DNA of 64,000 nt from Phytophthora colocasiae (taxonomy: Eukaryota; Oomycota; Peronosporomycetes; Peronosporales; Peronosporaceae), in assembly GCA_018806915.1 (NCBI GenBank), contig JAGKQI010000079.1:709001-773000 (forward strand), given 5' to 3'. This document shows, one piece after another, positions 48,601 through 58,202 of this stretch (position 1 is the first letter of the stretch; each line of letters begins with the position of its first letter). The notes beneath the pieces were generated by a model. The model worked only from the letters and a program-made list of their open reading frames with translations, ran no database searches and had not been told where the DNA came from. Position numbers and translations under genes: made by a program.

Positions 48601-48882
48601 AGCACGAGACAAAGCGTCCGCCACCACATTCGTCGAGCCAGGCCTGTACTCGATGCTAAAGTCGTACTCTTGTAGTGTAAGGGACCAGCGATGTAGCCGT
48701 CCTGCCAAATTCGGTCGCGTCATCAGCCACTTCAACGCGGCATGGTCAGTGACGATGCTGAATGTCCTACCGTACAGGTACGGGCGAAAAAGCTTCACCG
48801 ACCAGACCACCGCCAAACACTCGAGCTCCGTAATCGCGTAGTTAGCTTCCGCCGCACTGTTCACCTTCGAAGCGTAAGCCAC
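45658..48882 (-). CDS. Gypsy-2 RNase H, 430-residue low-complexity linker, integrase
   Basis: 1074 codons continuing the RT frame after an in-frame TAA at 48886-48888. Residues 1-~97 are RNase H (AYASKVNSAAEANYAITELE, IVTDHAALKWL, YRPGSTNVVADALSR). Residues ~98-525 are an Ala/Thr-rich linker with a basic patch (KKRARRKR). The integrase follows: zinc finger (HGSVWSGHLRGPHT...GCPECG) and DDE core Asp656 (WALDVAG), Asp716 (LLTDGAPE) and Glu752 (VERFHR), with 35-residue spacing, then a GPY-like end (HQWIGPLRILEPAGYENFLL). No chromodomain. The stop codon is supplied by the first bases of the LTR. Confidence 0.9.
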   Translation of the reverse strand: MAYASKVNSAAEANYAITELECLAVVWSVKLFRPYLYGRTFSIVTDHAALKWLMTRPNLAGRLHRWSLTLQEYDFSIEYRPGSTNVVADALSRAPAAVRAVVRPQDGRLVPRERNDGVREVSLDAETVVTRATNNESVVTIITGGAASNVASTATGENVVNTAAAEATVTTGGAANGGVMETPLICASTSAATSEAGTKTAVTCTVTAATDATTAVSMAANLTLETTGTAPTTEMAVAVVPRDEPVAVDTVAVDAGMVTENADVAAVATEEALSPMVSHTTNETPMATDRTSKKRARRKRTAIVPATRRSARIREQEQKRVRFVDDQTSVVPTNAMASDNAATTVTAGEQQTVQGETDGGGIVREEALATVTAPVSTPTVTGGSGGSTTASGGRPGNGRRAEMDDSVATVTSADTAAPRTTKPTATATGTTNSSAPKARSGTQTGKCVRENSEPGGRALAANTAAREERAATSPPATTTVGTGRREARRTAPATMPTIPAPAMTTTVTMDNLEGENDVPAMETLQLDDTEIVAAQHESKLVKKATDAGSYRGMKVDVKFGLAVIDTKNGWRVLLPPTLWAQVFKEMHGSVWSGHLRGPHTYGRVAQLYWWPKLRREVNRWVRGCPECGSRKARPRGVIPPLRSIRGGDVGDRWALDVAGPFPLADGGERYVIAALEYVTRYAVACCVVQHTAEDIAKFLMEEVVLKFGVFRELLTDGAPELTGSVIDELVNMLQAKQINPVPYRPQMVGLVERFHRTWKDCVAVFMQDEQQKDWNLWVKFAAYAYNSAQHSTVKLSPNELMMGRKLRAPNELLRRTEVTEAGELSAYHDKLLRAMKRSSECAEIARVREQERQARFYNRNVRNKREFHIGDKVWLYNPPRGPKATKFVHQWIGPLRILEPAGYENFLLKREDGLGKEETIIAHVSFLVSYYEPTSPLSQAADDIDVELHDEDDGWNGEAPAAAVRTATAATGRTATDERTKRNRTAMGGATSRDDTRGLLVERRRRRRRNRAGHYTLEYELCPVGDIGRWTTGDGERWTTRGERPRSRWVSVAEYEQLYCAGRVVEDPWREEVV

Positions 48883-48885
48883 AGG

Positions 48886-50310
48886 TTACCATCCACGCCC
48901 AAAGTCTTGCATGAGGCAGGCACCCAGCCCAGTTTTGCTCGCATCTATCACCAATCGAAATGTCCGCCCAAAGTCTGGATAACTCAGCAACGGACGCGTA
49001 GTTAGCAGCGTCTTAATCCTCTCGAACGCCTGCTCCTGGTCTTCAGTCCACTCCCAGGGGCAATCCTTCTTTAGTAACCTCGTCATCGGCTCCGCAATCG
49101 ACCCAAAGGCTGCAATAAATTTCCGATAGTAGCCTGCAAGGTGTACAAACCTCTTCACCTCCGTAGCGTCCACCGGCCTTGGAAAGTCAGTCACCGCTTT
49201 CACGAGTCGCTCCGTCGGCTGCACGCCCTTGTTACTCAACGTGTGCCCTAAGTACTCCATCGACTCCGACACGAAGCTGCACTTCTTGAGTTTGAGGCTC
49301 AAGCCTGCACTTGCCAGTCGTTCCAGCACATTAGCCACCTCGACCACGTGTCGCTCGACGTTGCCCTTGGTAAACACGACAATATCATCCAGGTACACGA
49401 GGCAAGTAGTCCATGTTAACCCGCGTAGTACTCCATTCATCAACCGTTGAAACGTAGCCGGCGCATTGGTAAGGCCGAAGGGCATTCGCGTGAATCTGTA
49501 GAGCCCGCGCTTGGTAAGGAACGCGGTCTTGTCACGATCGCCACGCGCTACCTTGATCTGCCAGTAACCTGCCTGTAGGTCCAGTGTAGTAAACAGCCGT
49601 GCACCGCCTAACGCCTCCAACGGTTCATCTATCCTCGGAAGTGGGTAAACGTCCTTCTTCGTTATCCTGTTCAACGCCCGATAATCAATGCAGAAACGGA
49701 CAGAGCCGTCCTTCTTCTTGACCAGCACTACGGGGAATCCCCATGCACCGTCGCTTTCCTCGATCACGCCTGCTTTCAGCATCGTATCGACGTTCTCCTC
49801 GATGGTGGCATCTTCTGTCTGCGCCTGCCGTCGTCGTTTCAGCAAAATAGGGGCAGCGTTTCCAGTGTCGATATGGTGCTCCACATTCAGAGTCGTAGCC
49901 GGTGGGCAATCTTTCGGTGCCTCCGTCAGCTTCCTGTACGACCGCAATAGCTTCAACACGAGTTTCCGTGCGTGTTCGTCCTTCACTCCAATCTGCACAT
50001 CGTCTTCGTTCTGCAGAGGTGTTTCCGTGTCACCAAGCTCGCCAAGCCACTGCTCCAGTCGCTTCGTCTTGAGTTCACCGTTCATTGCCAACACGTCCAT
50101 GTCTGCCTTGAGGGGGATCCATGCACCAAGTTCCTTGCGGTTAGGCAGCTTTGTTCGCCCACCGTACGCATTCACAGCCGGCACCAGAGCTTTTCCATTG
50201 CGAACCTTCGTCACCGCCGGGGCTAACAACACTGCACCAGTCTCGCACGTCGGGATGAAGACGCCTTCTTCACCTTCCGGGGCCGCTACCGCCACTTCCA
50301 CCGGTTGCAC
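48886..50310 (-). CDS. Gypsy-2 reverse transcriptase
   Basis: Complete RT blocks: GAWGFPVVLVKKKDGSVRFC, IDYRALN, FTTLDLQAGYWQI, AFLTKRGLYRFTRMPFGL, LVYLDDIVVF (catalytic YLDD), YLGHTLS, FRLVIDASKTGLG. The frame ends at a TAA where relatives continue with Gln (…GRGW Q PVAYASK…), consistent with a CAA to TAA change. It overlaps the protease frame at its start with a one-base shift. Confidence 0.92.
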   Translation of the reverse strand: MQPVEVAVAAPEGEEGVFIPTCETGAVLLAPAVTKVRNGKALVPAVNAYGGRTKLPNRKELGAWIPLKADMDVLAMNGELKTKRLEQWLGELGDTETPLQNEDDVQIGVKDEHARKLVLKLLRSYRKLTEAPKDCPPATTLNVEHHIDTGNAAPILLKRRRQAQTEDATIEENVDTMLKAGVIEESDGAWGFPVVLVKKKDGSVRFCIDYRALNRITKKDVYPLPRIDEPLEALGGARLFTTLDLQAGYWQIKVARGDRDKTAFLTKRGLYRFTRMPFGLTNAPATFQRLMNGVLRGLTWTTCLVYLDDIVVFTKGNVERHVVEVANVLERLASAGLSLKLKKCSFVSESMEYLGHTLSNKGVQPTERLVKAVTDFPRPVDATEVKRFVHLAGYYRKFIAAFGSIAEPMTRLLKKDCPWEWTEDQEQAFERIKTLLTTRPLLSYPDFGRTFRLVIDASKTGLGACLMQDFGRGW

Positions 50311-51041
50311 CGCAAGTTCGCGGCACCAACCAGCCGTACGCTCGCCGTCTTGCTCTCGTCGCCATCCTTGTCGGTGTGAAACGGGATGATCACCTCTCGG
50401 CCCCGCTCGTCGTAGCGTAGCTCGCCGCCCTCAAAGTCCAACACCGCACGGTGCTTCTCCAAAAAGTCCACTCCGACCAGGAACTCACTGGTACAACTCT
50501 CGATAATGCACGCCGTCACCTCCACCGTCTGCCCGAAGACGTTCTGCATGCGGAATGTCCACAGCCCGAGAACATCCAGTAGAAAGCCACCAATGCCTTC
50601 AACACAGTCAACCGGAGCCGCTCGCTTCACTCGCTCACCTCTCATCATCCAGTCCGTGCCGGCTACCGAGTACCTGGCGCCGCTGTCGATCTTCACAGCT
50701 CTCTGCTCACCGTCGACCATCATTGTCGCCGTCGGCAGTCCGTCACTCGCCTCCGCGTTGCCTACCAGACCGTGGTTCCCGTCCGCTGCCACCATTACTT
50801 CCGTGGTACGCACCAGGTTGACGTGGGCCTTGTTCGCGTCGTCTCGAGCCGCACTGCCACAACCACGCTGCCATCGCTCCTTCAGCTCCCGTCGGGCGTC
50901 GGCTATCTGCTGCCGGCGACGCGCCTGTTCCGCAGCTGCAAACTCTGCGACCACCCGTTCCACGTCATCATCTTCCGCGACGGCTGCGGCCTTCTCCAGC
51001 GCACGCCGTACTCGCCGGCGGCATTCACCGACGTTCGTCAT
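50286..51041 (-). CDS. Gypsy-2 aspartic protease
   Basis: Retropepsin active site VKIDSGARYSVAG (DSGA) and the later EFLVGVDFLEKH block. Preceded by a basic/acidic helix (RRRVRRALEKAAAVAEDDD). The frame connects to neither the upstream repeat region nor the RT without single-base shifts. Confidence 0.85.
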   Translation of the reverse strand: MTNVGECRRRVRRALEKAAAVAEDDDVERVVAEFAAAEQARRRQQIADARRELKERWQRGCGSAARDDANKAHVNLVRTTEVMVAADGNHGLVGNAEASDGLPTATMMVDGEQRAVKIDSGARYSVAGTDWMMRGERVKRAAPVDCVEGIGGFLLDVLGLWTFRMQNVFGQTVEVTACIIESCTSEFLVGVDFLEKHRAVLDFEGGELRYDERGREVIIPFHTDKDGDESKTASVRLVGAANLRCNRWKWR

Positions 51042-51453
51042 TTAGTGCGCCGTCGCCTTCCTCAGCTGGACGTTCATCATTCAGTACGCCGTCGCCTTCC
51101 TCAGCTGGACGTTCGTCATTCAGTACGCCGTCGCCTTCCTCAGCTGGACGTTCGTCATTCAGTACGCCGTCGCCTTCCTCAGCTGGACGTACGCTCTTCT
51201 TCGTTTCCGTTTTTCGTCCTCGTCCGTAGCGTAATGCCGCCATTGCCGGCCGCACCGTCGCCACGTATCTCGCCGCTCGTATCTTGTCACGCGCGTCGAT
51301 CTCATCATTCAAATGAGCGCTCACAGCCGCCCGCACTGTTCTCGTACTCCCGTCCGTTGTCGCTTTTTCCACCGTCCTCACACTCTTGACCTTTGCGTCG
51401 CTGGTCACCGACAACTGCACCGCCTTCTCGTCTTTGCCGTCGTCTGCCACCAC
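51025..51453 (-). CDS. Gypsy-2 gag-protease spacer with 13-residue repeats
   Basis: Charged segment (TVEKATTDGSTRTVRAAV) ending in four copies of RPAEEGDGVLNDE. It has no ATG and is presumably part of the gag-pol frame before shifts. Function unknown. Confidence 0.55.
   Translation of the reverse strand: MVADDGKDEKAVQLSVTSDAKVKSVRTVEKATTDGSTRTVRAAVSAHLNDEIDARDKIRAARYVATVRPAMAALRYGRGRKTETKKSVRPAEEGDGVLNDERPAEEGDGVLNDERPAEEGDGVLNDERPAEEGDGALNDERR
51033..51188 (-). repeat. 39-bp tandem repeat, four copies
   Basis: Four nearly identical 39-base units coding RPAEEGDGVLNDE in the Gypsy-2 spacer; the outermost copy has an Ala instead of Val. Confidence 0.9.
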
Positions 51454-51500
51454 CGTCGGTCGCTGGGGTCTCTGCCGTTTACCCGGACACCGTACTCCCC

Positions 51501-53413
51501 CTACGGCGCCCGCTCCTCGTTTTCCTTCACTGAGTCCTTCTGAGCGCGCGTCGCCAAGTAGGCATCGTTACGAGCCTTCGCCTCTGTGTCTGGACACTCC
51601 TTCGCAAAATGACCTGTCCTGCCACACGCATAGCACGAGAGTTGCCCAATGGGTCGAACCCCGTCTGCTGTCGCGGCTGTTCCGCTCCACGTGTCGTCCG
51701 GGTTGCGGCCTTCGTACGCTTCGCTTTCTGACGCTTCGCAGGGCGCGTAGTAGATGCGGCATCCACCGATTCGCCTTCACTCGACTCGTCATCGTTACTG
51801 TCTTCGGCCCTGATCATCTTGACCTTGGCGATGGCCTTCTTCTCTGCCTTCGGCGTCGTAGCAGCCTTCTTCGCAGGTTCCTCAGCAGCTGGCTTCGCTG
51901 TGCGCTTGCGGTTTTGCCGAACAGCCCAGTAGCGTCCATTCCACACACGTCCTTCGGGTATATCCCAGATGCCCGTGAACTTATTCCACACGCCTTGTGG
52001 GTTCGAAAAGATCGCCCAATCTGGATCCGTAGGCGTCGTCGACGTCGTCGCAGTCACCGCATCCCGTACTCCAACACCTGGTACCACCATTGCATGTCCT
52101 GAAGCCGCACCAACTGTCACCGGTTAAGCCATTTGCGCTGTGATCCACTCCTGGCCAATGTTCTTCATCCCCTGCGCCACGTTGTCAAAGGGGTCGTCCA
52201 CCTCGGTCGCTTTGTCTACGGCCTTGTCCAGAGTCTTAGGCTTGCTCTCGCGGACCAGCTGCCTCGTCGTCTTGGGCAGGTTGCGGATGAACTGCGCGAG
52301 CAGCACGCGTTCGCTCACTTTGTTCTCTCCACGGGCATCACGAAGTCTAGCAGCGAAATCCGCGAACGTCTCGCCGGGCATCAGGTACCGCTGGTTTACG
52401 CGTAGCTCGGCTTGGGACTTGTCTGGCCGCTCACCATACCGTCGTTTCAATGCTGCTTTTAGGTACGACCACGTTCTCATCTCGGGTCGCATGCCCTGGT
52501 CAACCTGCACCCAGAAGCGTGCTGCATCATCCTGTAACTTGTTGCCGACAATGTAGTACAGTTCTCCATCAGTCCAGCCACCACGTCCCGATATGCGCGC
52601 TCCTTCGAGAGCCAGATCCACCTTTTTAATCCATGGCGAGACTGAGTTGTTTGGAGGTGGCTGAAACGGCGTAAGTTCCAGATCCCTGATGTTCTTCCGG
52701 CGTCCGTGTCGTGGTGCTGGTGCCGCGTGCCGTTCTCGTCGTCCTCGTCCTGCGCCAACGTCGTCAGAGCCGCTTGGTGAGTCGCCGTGATCGTCGTCGC
52801 CGTCGTCGCTGTCCGAGTCACTACTGGAGCTACTGTCATCACCGTCACCGCCGTCGGGTCCTCGTACGTACGTCACGTGTCGGGTATCCACCATAGTCGA
52901 TGCTGCTGTGGGCGTATGTGTTGCGCCGTTTGTCGCCGTCGTATCGTGCGTCGCCGTCGCTTGGCTTATGGACGTTGCCACGGCTACCTCCAGGTTGTCG
53001 AGCCGCGCCGTCATCCTGTTCATCGTCTCAGACAGCTGCAGCAGGACGTTTGAGAGGGCAGTCATCTCGCCAGGTGCTGGTGTCGTCGTCGTGTCCGGTT
53101 GAATGCCCGCATCCTCGCTCGCCGGTGTCTCTTGAACAGCCGCCCGTTTGCCAGATGTCACTTCGCCGGGGTTATTTGGAGTGCCAGGAGCCGGTGCCGC
53201 ACTTGTCTCTTCGTCGTCACCCTTGGTCTCTTCATCGTCCGGGTTACTGCGTCGGGGAGGGTCCACGTCGTCACCGTCGAACTCGTCCGTGGGAGAAGGT
53301 GTCGGGCTCGGCGCCGCCGCTGTTGGTGCTAACTCGCTCATGGGGATTGCTGTCGTCTTCTTCGTCTTTGTCGTCGTTGATGCAGGTACGCCGATCACTC
53401 TCGTTCGTGCCAT
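51501..53413 (-). pseudogene. Gypsy-2 gag, with in-frame stop and frameshift
   Basis: ATG at 53413. The first part has a disordered N-terminus, an acidic Ser/Asp run (SSSSSDSDSDDGDDDHG) and a capsid domain (PWIKKVDLALEGARI, FWVQVDQGMRPEMRTW, YLMPGETFADFAARL). A TAA at 52124-52126 stops it where a CAA codon would continue the same frame (…MA*PVTVGAASG). The frame then runs to about 51650, shifts by one base, and encodes a CCHC zinc knuckle (CYACGRTGHFAKEC) to the stop at 51501. Both lesions inactivate this copy as read. Confidence 0.85.
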
Positions 53414-53437
53414 GTTGTTCTCGTTAACTTGTATAGT

Positions 53438-53455
53438 GCCCCTGTATGACCACCA
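53438..53455 (-). other. Gypsy-2 primer binding site
   Basis: In the element's sense, TGGTGGTCATACAGGGGC directly follows the 5' LTR end (...GTTACA); TGG complements a tRNA 3' CCA. The tRNA is not identified. The match is not the usual initiator-Met site. Confidence 0.55.
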
Positions 53456-54149
53456 TGTAACGTGTCTAGTCTAGCTCTGCACGCCGAGCTTTGGTCGCCC
53501 AGTGCTGATGGGTCCAAGCGTCCGTTGGCCGTCGGTAGAGGAACTTCCACTACCCCGCCGGTGTGTATCGTACTGACACACGACCTATTTGTATTTATGT
53601 TCTGTTCGTTCTAGGTAGGCTACGACTAGCTTTAAGCTTCGTCAATAGACTCACTACGTCTGTCCGTTCCGTTTGTCCGTTCGTCGTCCGTTCACCGTCC
53701 GTTCAAGTTTGAGCTGCTGCCGCCAACCACTTGGACTCAACACCGTTGTGCGTCGCCCTACTCGTCGCAGTCACCGGAAGCGTGGAGACCGTTGTCTTCA
53801 CTCGCGCTTGCCCGTCCGTTCGTCCGTCCAAGTTCCAATTACCAGCACTCGTCCACCGTCGTGTCCAAGTGCCAGCCGTCCACCGTTCGTTTGTCCGTTT
53901 GTCGCCGTGTGAGGATCACTTCTGAGTCCTTCGCTGCTAATTCGTAACCGGGTTCCTCGCTGCTAATTCGTAACTGCGTTCTCGCGTGTCCAGGTCCAGG
54001 TCCAGGTCATCGTCACAGCGATCCTGGGGCGCCGTGCATCCAATCCTCAGCGGTCGCTGCTGAGCAGGCATGCTACCTCGTGGTGGTACCGCCGTCACTT
54101 CAACCACCACACGCTTGACGTCCATACCGTACCGTTTGATCCCATTACA
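53456..54149 (-). repeat. Gypsy-2 5' LTR
   Basis: 694 bases. Differences from the other LTR seen by eye: one T/G in the GTCGGTAGAG block and two transitions near the ACGCCCGTACC end. Confidence 0.93.
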
Positions 54150-54493
54150 GCACGATGGTACGAATTTGCGGTTTTGAGCTATTCAAAGACGAGAAGGACG
54201 TTACTGAGACTGAGTGGAGGGACTATTTTTTATCTGCACGCGTCCCTGATAACACCGCGTACAAAACTCTGGATCGTGAAGTGAAGTCTCTCTGTGTTGA
54301 CACAGAATTACAGGATGCGGAGTCACGCATTTCACGTCTCATGGCCGAGTTCTATGACATCATAGATAGACTGAACATGGAAGACGTTGTGCACACCGAG
54401 CCAAAGAAAGTCGTTGGCTATTTGGTGGACGCGTTGCGTCCACACTCATTTAACCCACCGGCGACCGCTGTTATCCCAGCTTTGCTGGGATAA
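54150..54493 (+). pseudogene. Older retrotransposon gag, 3' part
   Basis: Directly after the Gypsy-2 target duplication the gag frame resumes (MVRICGFELFKDEKDVTETEW, LMAEFYDIIDRLNMEDVV, VGYLVDALRP) and stops at 54493. Removing Gypsy-2 and one GCAC joins ...EQGT to MVRIC in frame. After 54430 the sequence loses gag character. 54494-54834 holds nothing recognisable. Confidence 0.65.
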
Positions 54494-54834
54494 GTTTTAT
54501 ATAGAAATTTGTATGCTATGGGGGTAGGGAAATCAATGTTCCCATCGGTCTGGAGTGTCACCACCTGCTTTCGCTTACTTTTTGCTTATTGGTCAGTAGT
54601 ATCCAATCAGAGTTGAGATAAGCTTCTAATAGTGAGGTCTGTCAATGGACTTGGCGAAAAAACCTTGTCGTAATTCGGAGTAGCCGCCCAAAATCACGAA
54701 AATAATCTCTACTTTTAGACTATCTATTACAAAAATTTATCCTCGGCATCTATCCCCGCCCACTGGGCGGCGCCCAGTATGAGCACGCTGAGGAACATCT
54801 TCTTGCTGGAAAAGCGCAAGAAAATACGGCTGAG

Positions 54835-56463
54835 CCCCTGCGCTGTTTGAAGGCCGTGGACGACGTTCACTGACGCTGGATGGAACAGACGCTCAAGGTC
54901 GCTATGACGACGGCAATGAAGAACTTGAGACGTCACGGAGCGAAGAAGAAGACGAGGAAAATGATGTGCAGTCCACGGAGGGAGAAGAACACTCGTACCG
55001 ACGTGGACGACAAGCTATTCCTATGGATTCACCAGGTGATGATCTACGTGGAGACCATTTGATGCTGGACGGGGAGGAGGACGGAGATTTGGCCAGACGC
55101 ATGGCTGGAATTGGTGTGCAGAGATTGCGACGTTTAAGAGGGAGAAGAGGCTTCTTCCATTCAGATGCAGATACTCGCATCTTCCGATACAGATCTAGTG
55201 GGGGGGATTCTGCAGATAATTACACTGAGAAGATGCAAAAGAGAGGACCATGATGTGTTCTGGATGGCGATTGGAGTATTGACGCTGCTGAGCTTCTTAC
55301 TCATGAGCAGCATTACGATCTACTTGACGCAGACGGATTTCTTCGAGTCGCATCAGAACGATCTCTTTGGAACGACGGTGGATAATAGATTTACAGTTGT
55401 GGCGGAGGATGACGCACAGATCTTCTTGAAGAGTGGTAAGACGTACGTAGTGGAGAGTTGTTTTGCGGCATCAATTAATGTTGTGTGTTCTGACGCCCAG
55501 GATACTCTAATACCGCCTACTCGGAGGGAATGATCGCATTTGATGATGGAGAGTTGAAAATCGGACGTCGTGCATTGGATTCCGGAGACCAGCAGACATT
55601 TTATGGGGTGACTTTCTTCTCCAATGGCACTGTGACGTTCACAAACAGGGTGGATTGTAAGTGCACATGACATTTTCTTGTGTGCGTATTGCTTTGCTAA
55701 CAGTTTGGTGTTACATCAGCTCCCATGATTGAGGTGGATTATTTGAGTGCCAGAAAGGGGGTTGTTTTCGATGATGGCACGATGATGACCACAGCTGCGA
55801 ACAGTTCGGGCGGTGTGAAGGAGCAGGGCGACCTGAATCTCGTATCAAAAGCAGGAACTGTCATCACGAGCGCTGGTGGAAACTCCCTGCTTTTCGTCGA
55901 TCCTGCTGGAACGGTGACAGTTGCCAACACCATCGCGGACGATCCTACAGCGGCCGGCATTACGCTTGACGGCACGCGCGGACTTATCAGCATTGGAGAT
56001 GGAATGACGCTAAAGAACGACGGTAACGCAACGAGTTTGTCTTCTTCCCAGGACCTTTACCTGGATACGAGCACAATCTTCGTAGGTTCTGCTGGCGGCG
56101 GAAAAGTGCGGGTTTCGGTACCTAGTGGTGACACTACTGGAGATGATGGTGCACGAGCACTTGAGTCTGCGCAAGAAAGTGAGCGTCGGGTACAATCCTC
56201 GACGCTATTTGTCGTGTCAAGCTGGAGCGACGGTGAACATCTCTACAGTAGTCTCTGCCCAAGAGCGAACAGACAAAGAATATAAGAGAGGACGAACGCT
56301 TTTACGTCCTGCTCGAGCGAAAAAAGCCACTACATCAACGTTGACAAGGAAACGTTGGCTCGGAGTGGAGAAACTAATGCTGCACCGGTTTCCTGTGGGG
56401 AGTGCAGTAGTAACGAGAAAATTTTGCTGTCAAGGGGTGGAGAATATGGCAGATCTATCTTAA
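54835..56463 (+). pseudogene. Single-pass membrane protein gene, multiple frameshifts
   Basis: Fragments in several frames form one protein. An acidic/Arg-rich cytoplasmic N-terminus (ETSRSEEEDEEND, RRLRGRRGFF) comes first, then a transmembrane helix (VFWMAIGVLTLLSFLLMSSI). An extracellular part follows (NRFTVVAEDDAQIFLKSG; MIAFDDGELKIGRR), then an intron 55660-55720 (GTAAGT...ATCAG), then a Gly/Asp/Thr-rich beta-repeat segment (ARKGVVFDDGTMMT, LVSKAGTVITSAGGNSLLF, LDGTRGLISIGDG) like parallel-beta adhesins. Single-base breaks occur near 54835, 55240, 55500 and 56210. No family recognised. 56464-57022 after it holds no gene. Confidence 0.5.
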
Positions 56464-57022
56464 AGCACACAGCGCTCTTTCATTGAGAAGACCCGGATAA
56501 GGAGGCTTTATCGAAGGCACGATTGAAAGCCCTAGTGTTGGATATCTGGCTGGAGTTTCTCAAGGAAAGAGTTAGATAGATGCTCATCAGAGCTACCTTT
56601 GTTGCTGGATCTCAAGCAGCAACGCAACCTGACAGCGAGGTTCTTGCATGCGAGCGCGTCTCTCTTCACAATTTAAGCTTTTGAGTCGAGGTCGTACTTG
56701 CTCGAGTTGGAGATCGTAGAGGAATGTAGAGCGCAGTCGGAGATAGACCTATAGCGACGGAGCAGCAGAGAAAAACATATAAAAAAGCGAAACACAACGA
56801 CTCTGCTTATTTATCCTTTAACTTTGAGATGACACGAACGTTGAGCATTAATCTACATGTATTTCTACTATCCTAGGTAAGTATATTGCACGAGATCAGT
56901 TCACTATACTCGAGTCGGTAAACGCCAACCATAACACGTGCGTAGTACATCGTACGTCTCCACATATTCTTCCGTGACCTATTGTCTTAAATCTCACGTG
57001 ACCTCAACTGTCGCAGGGTGCA

Positions 57023-57304
57023 TCAGGTAGCTGTACTCGTCCATCGGCAACGGAATGGGATGCCAAGGCGTACCCGCCGCAGGTGCTCGTCGACTGCACC
57101 AGTTTGCCAATTTACCGAAAAGCGATGGAGGCTCCACTTGTGAAATTGCCCTTGCTGAGTGACAGCAACGCCTACCACAACTCCAGCCAATAATCCAGCC
57201 ACAAACTGCATCGGCCCGAAGAAATATCCGTCTTTATAATTCCAGAGTGAATAGTGAAGTGTAGGCAACGTCAATTGCTCAACGTAGCGCTTGTGACGAT
57301 TCAT
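57023..57304 (-). CDS. Small hypothetical protein with one hydrophobic segment
   Basis: 93 residues from ATG at 57304 (MNRHKRYVEQLTLP). Middle segment MQFVAGLLAGVVVGVAVTQ is a likely Gly-zipper membrane helix; both sides are basic. The frame is open upstream without an ATG, so an earlier exon may exist (a GTAAGC donor-like site lies near 57373). Could be a mitochondrial inner-membrane protein, but that is a guess. 57305-57638 holds nothing else. Confidence 0.4.
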   Translation of the reverse strand: MNRHKRYVEQLTLPTLHYSLWNYKDGYFFGPMQFVAGLLAGVVVGVAVTQQGQFHKWSLHRFSVNWQTGAVDEHLRRVRLGIPFRCRWTSTAT

Positions 57305-57638
57305 AGCAGCGTTGAAGTTGTTCACCACATCTTTAGTCTTCCAGACAAGAATTGGAAGCCACAGAAGAGCTTACAGACGTAGAATCATCCAAGCCATTGG
57401 ACTCCACTGCGATCTAGTGACAAAAATTTGTATAAGTATAATTTTAAATGATAAAAGACAACTTGACTTCAAAACTAGTACAGTAGGATAAACGGTATTT
57501 CTGAGAATTGGCCGAGACGTTTGAGAGACTTTGAGAGACCTCCGAGAATTATCTATAAGGAAAGAACATGACTACGTCTGAAAGAATTGGGGATGCCACT
57601 TTCATTTTTTCCTGCATTGGTCCAACTACAACCGAGGT

Positions 57639-58202
57639 ATGGATTGGAGCTGGCGCGTGGAGGACGTGGCATTGTCCATCGTTCACGACTTTATTGACAA
57701 CAAAACATGGTCCTATGGGTCGTGTGTTGTCGTGCTACGTGGGTTGCCTGGAAGCGGGAAGACAAAGTTCGCCGAGATGCTTCGACGTGCGTTTGTAAAT
57801 GCATTCGCAGAGGACACCGTGAGCAATGCACGGATCGTGCGTATATTCACCCCTCAGCAAGATGAATGGGGTGCATGGTGGTGTGATAGGAACATGCACG
57901 GCGTATTTAGAGCTGAGCTTCAAAGCGCCGAAGTGGTGATCGTTGACAGTTCGCACATTTCTCAAGTGGAATGGGAGTTCGTGGAGAGAATGGCAAATTC
58001 GTGTTGGAGCGATTGTGGACTTGAAGGGAAGACTTACGTGGTGAGTTTTCTTTGCGATGATTTCGAGCACGCGAAAAAATTAAATCAACGCGCGGATGAC
58101 ACGCTACCAGATGAGTTGTTGTGCAACCTTTACCGTGATTTTCAAGCGGCGGAACCTGAGGTGGCTGAAGTAGCACATTTCTACACTGTTGTTCCTCAAT
58201 AG
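57639..58202 (+). CDS. P-loop ATPase/kinase-like protein (AAA_33, N4BP2-like)
   Basis: 187 residues, ATG at 57639. Walker A GLPGSGKT at residues 35-42, preceded by a hydrophobic strand (SCVVVLR). A Walker B-like strand VVIVDSSHISQVEWE matches the 'VDxTxxxxxxW' pattern of polynucleotide-kinase-like P-loop proteins related to NEDD4-binding protein 2. No partner domain is attached. It may phosphorylate nucleic acid or small molecules; substrate unknown. Appears intact. Confidence 0.72.
   Translation: MDWSWRVEDVALSIVHDFIDNKTWSYGSCVVVLRGLPGSGKTKFAEMLRRAFVNAFAEDTVSNARIVRIFTPQQDEWGAWWCDRNMHGVFRAELQSAEVVIVDSSHISQVEWEFVERMANSCWSDCGLEGKTYVVSFLCDDFEHAKKLNQRADDTLPDELLCNLYRDFQAAEPEVAEVAHFYTVVPQ

Larger units (their letters stand above)
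44969..54149 (-). mobile_element. Gypsy-2: 9.2-kb Ty3/gypsy retrotransposon nested in an older gag
   Basis: 9181 bases with two 694-base LTRs (TGTAACG...ATTACA) that differ at only three positions noticed by eye, and the 4-base duplication GCAC on each side (44965-44968, 54150-54153). Coding strand minus: gag, a spacer with repeats, protease, RT, RNase H, long linker and integrase. A primer site starting TGG lies directly after the 5' LTR (53455 downward). The coding set is damaged by two in-frame stops and several single-base shifts, so the insertion is recent but the copy is not functional as read. Confidence 0.95.
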
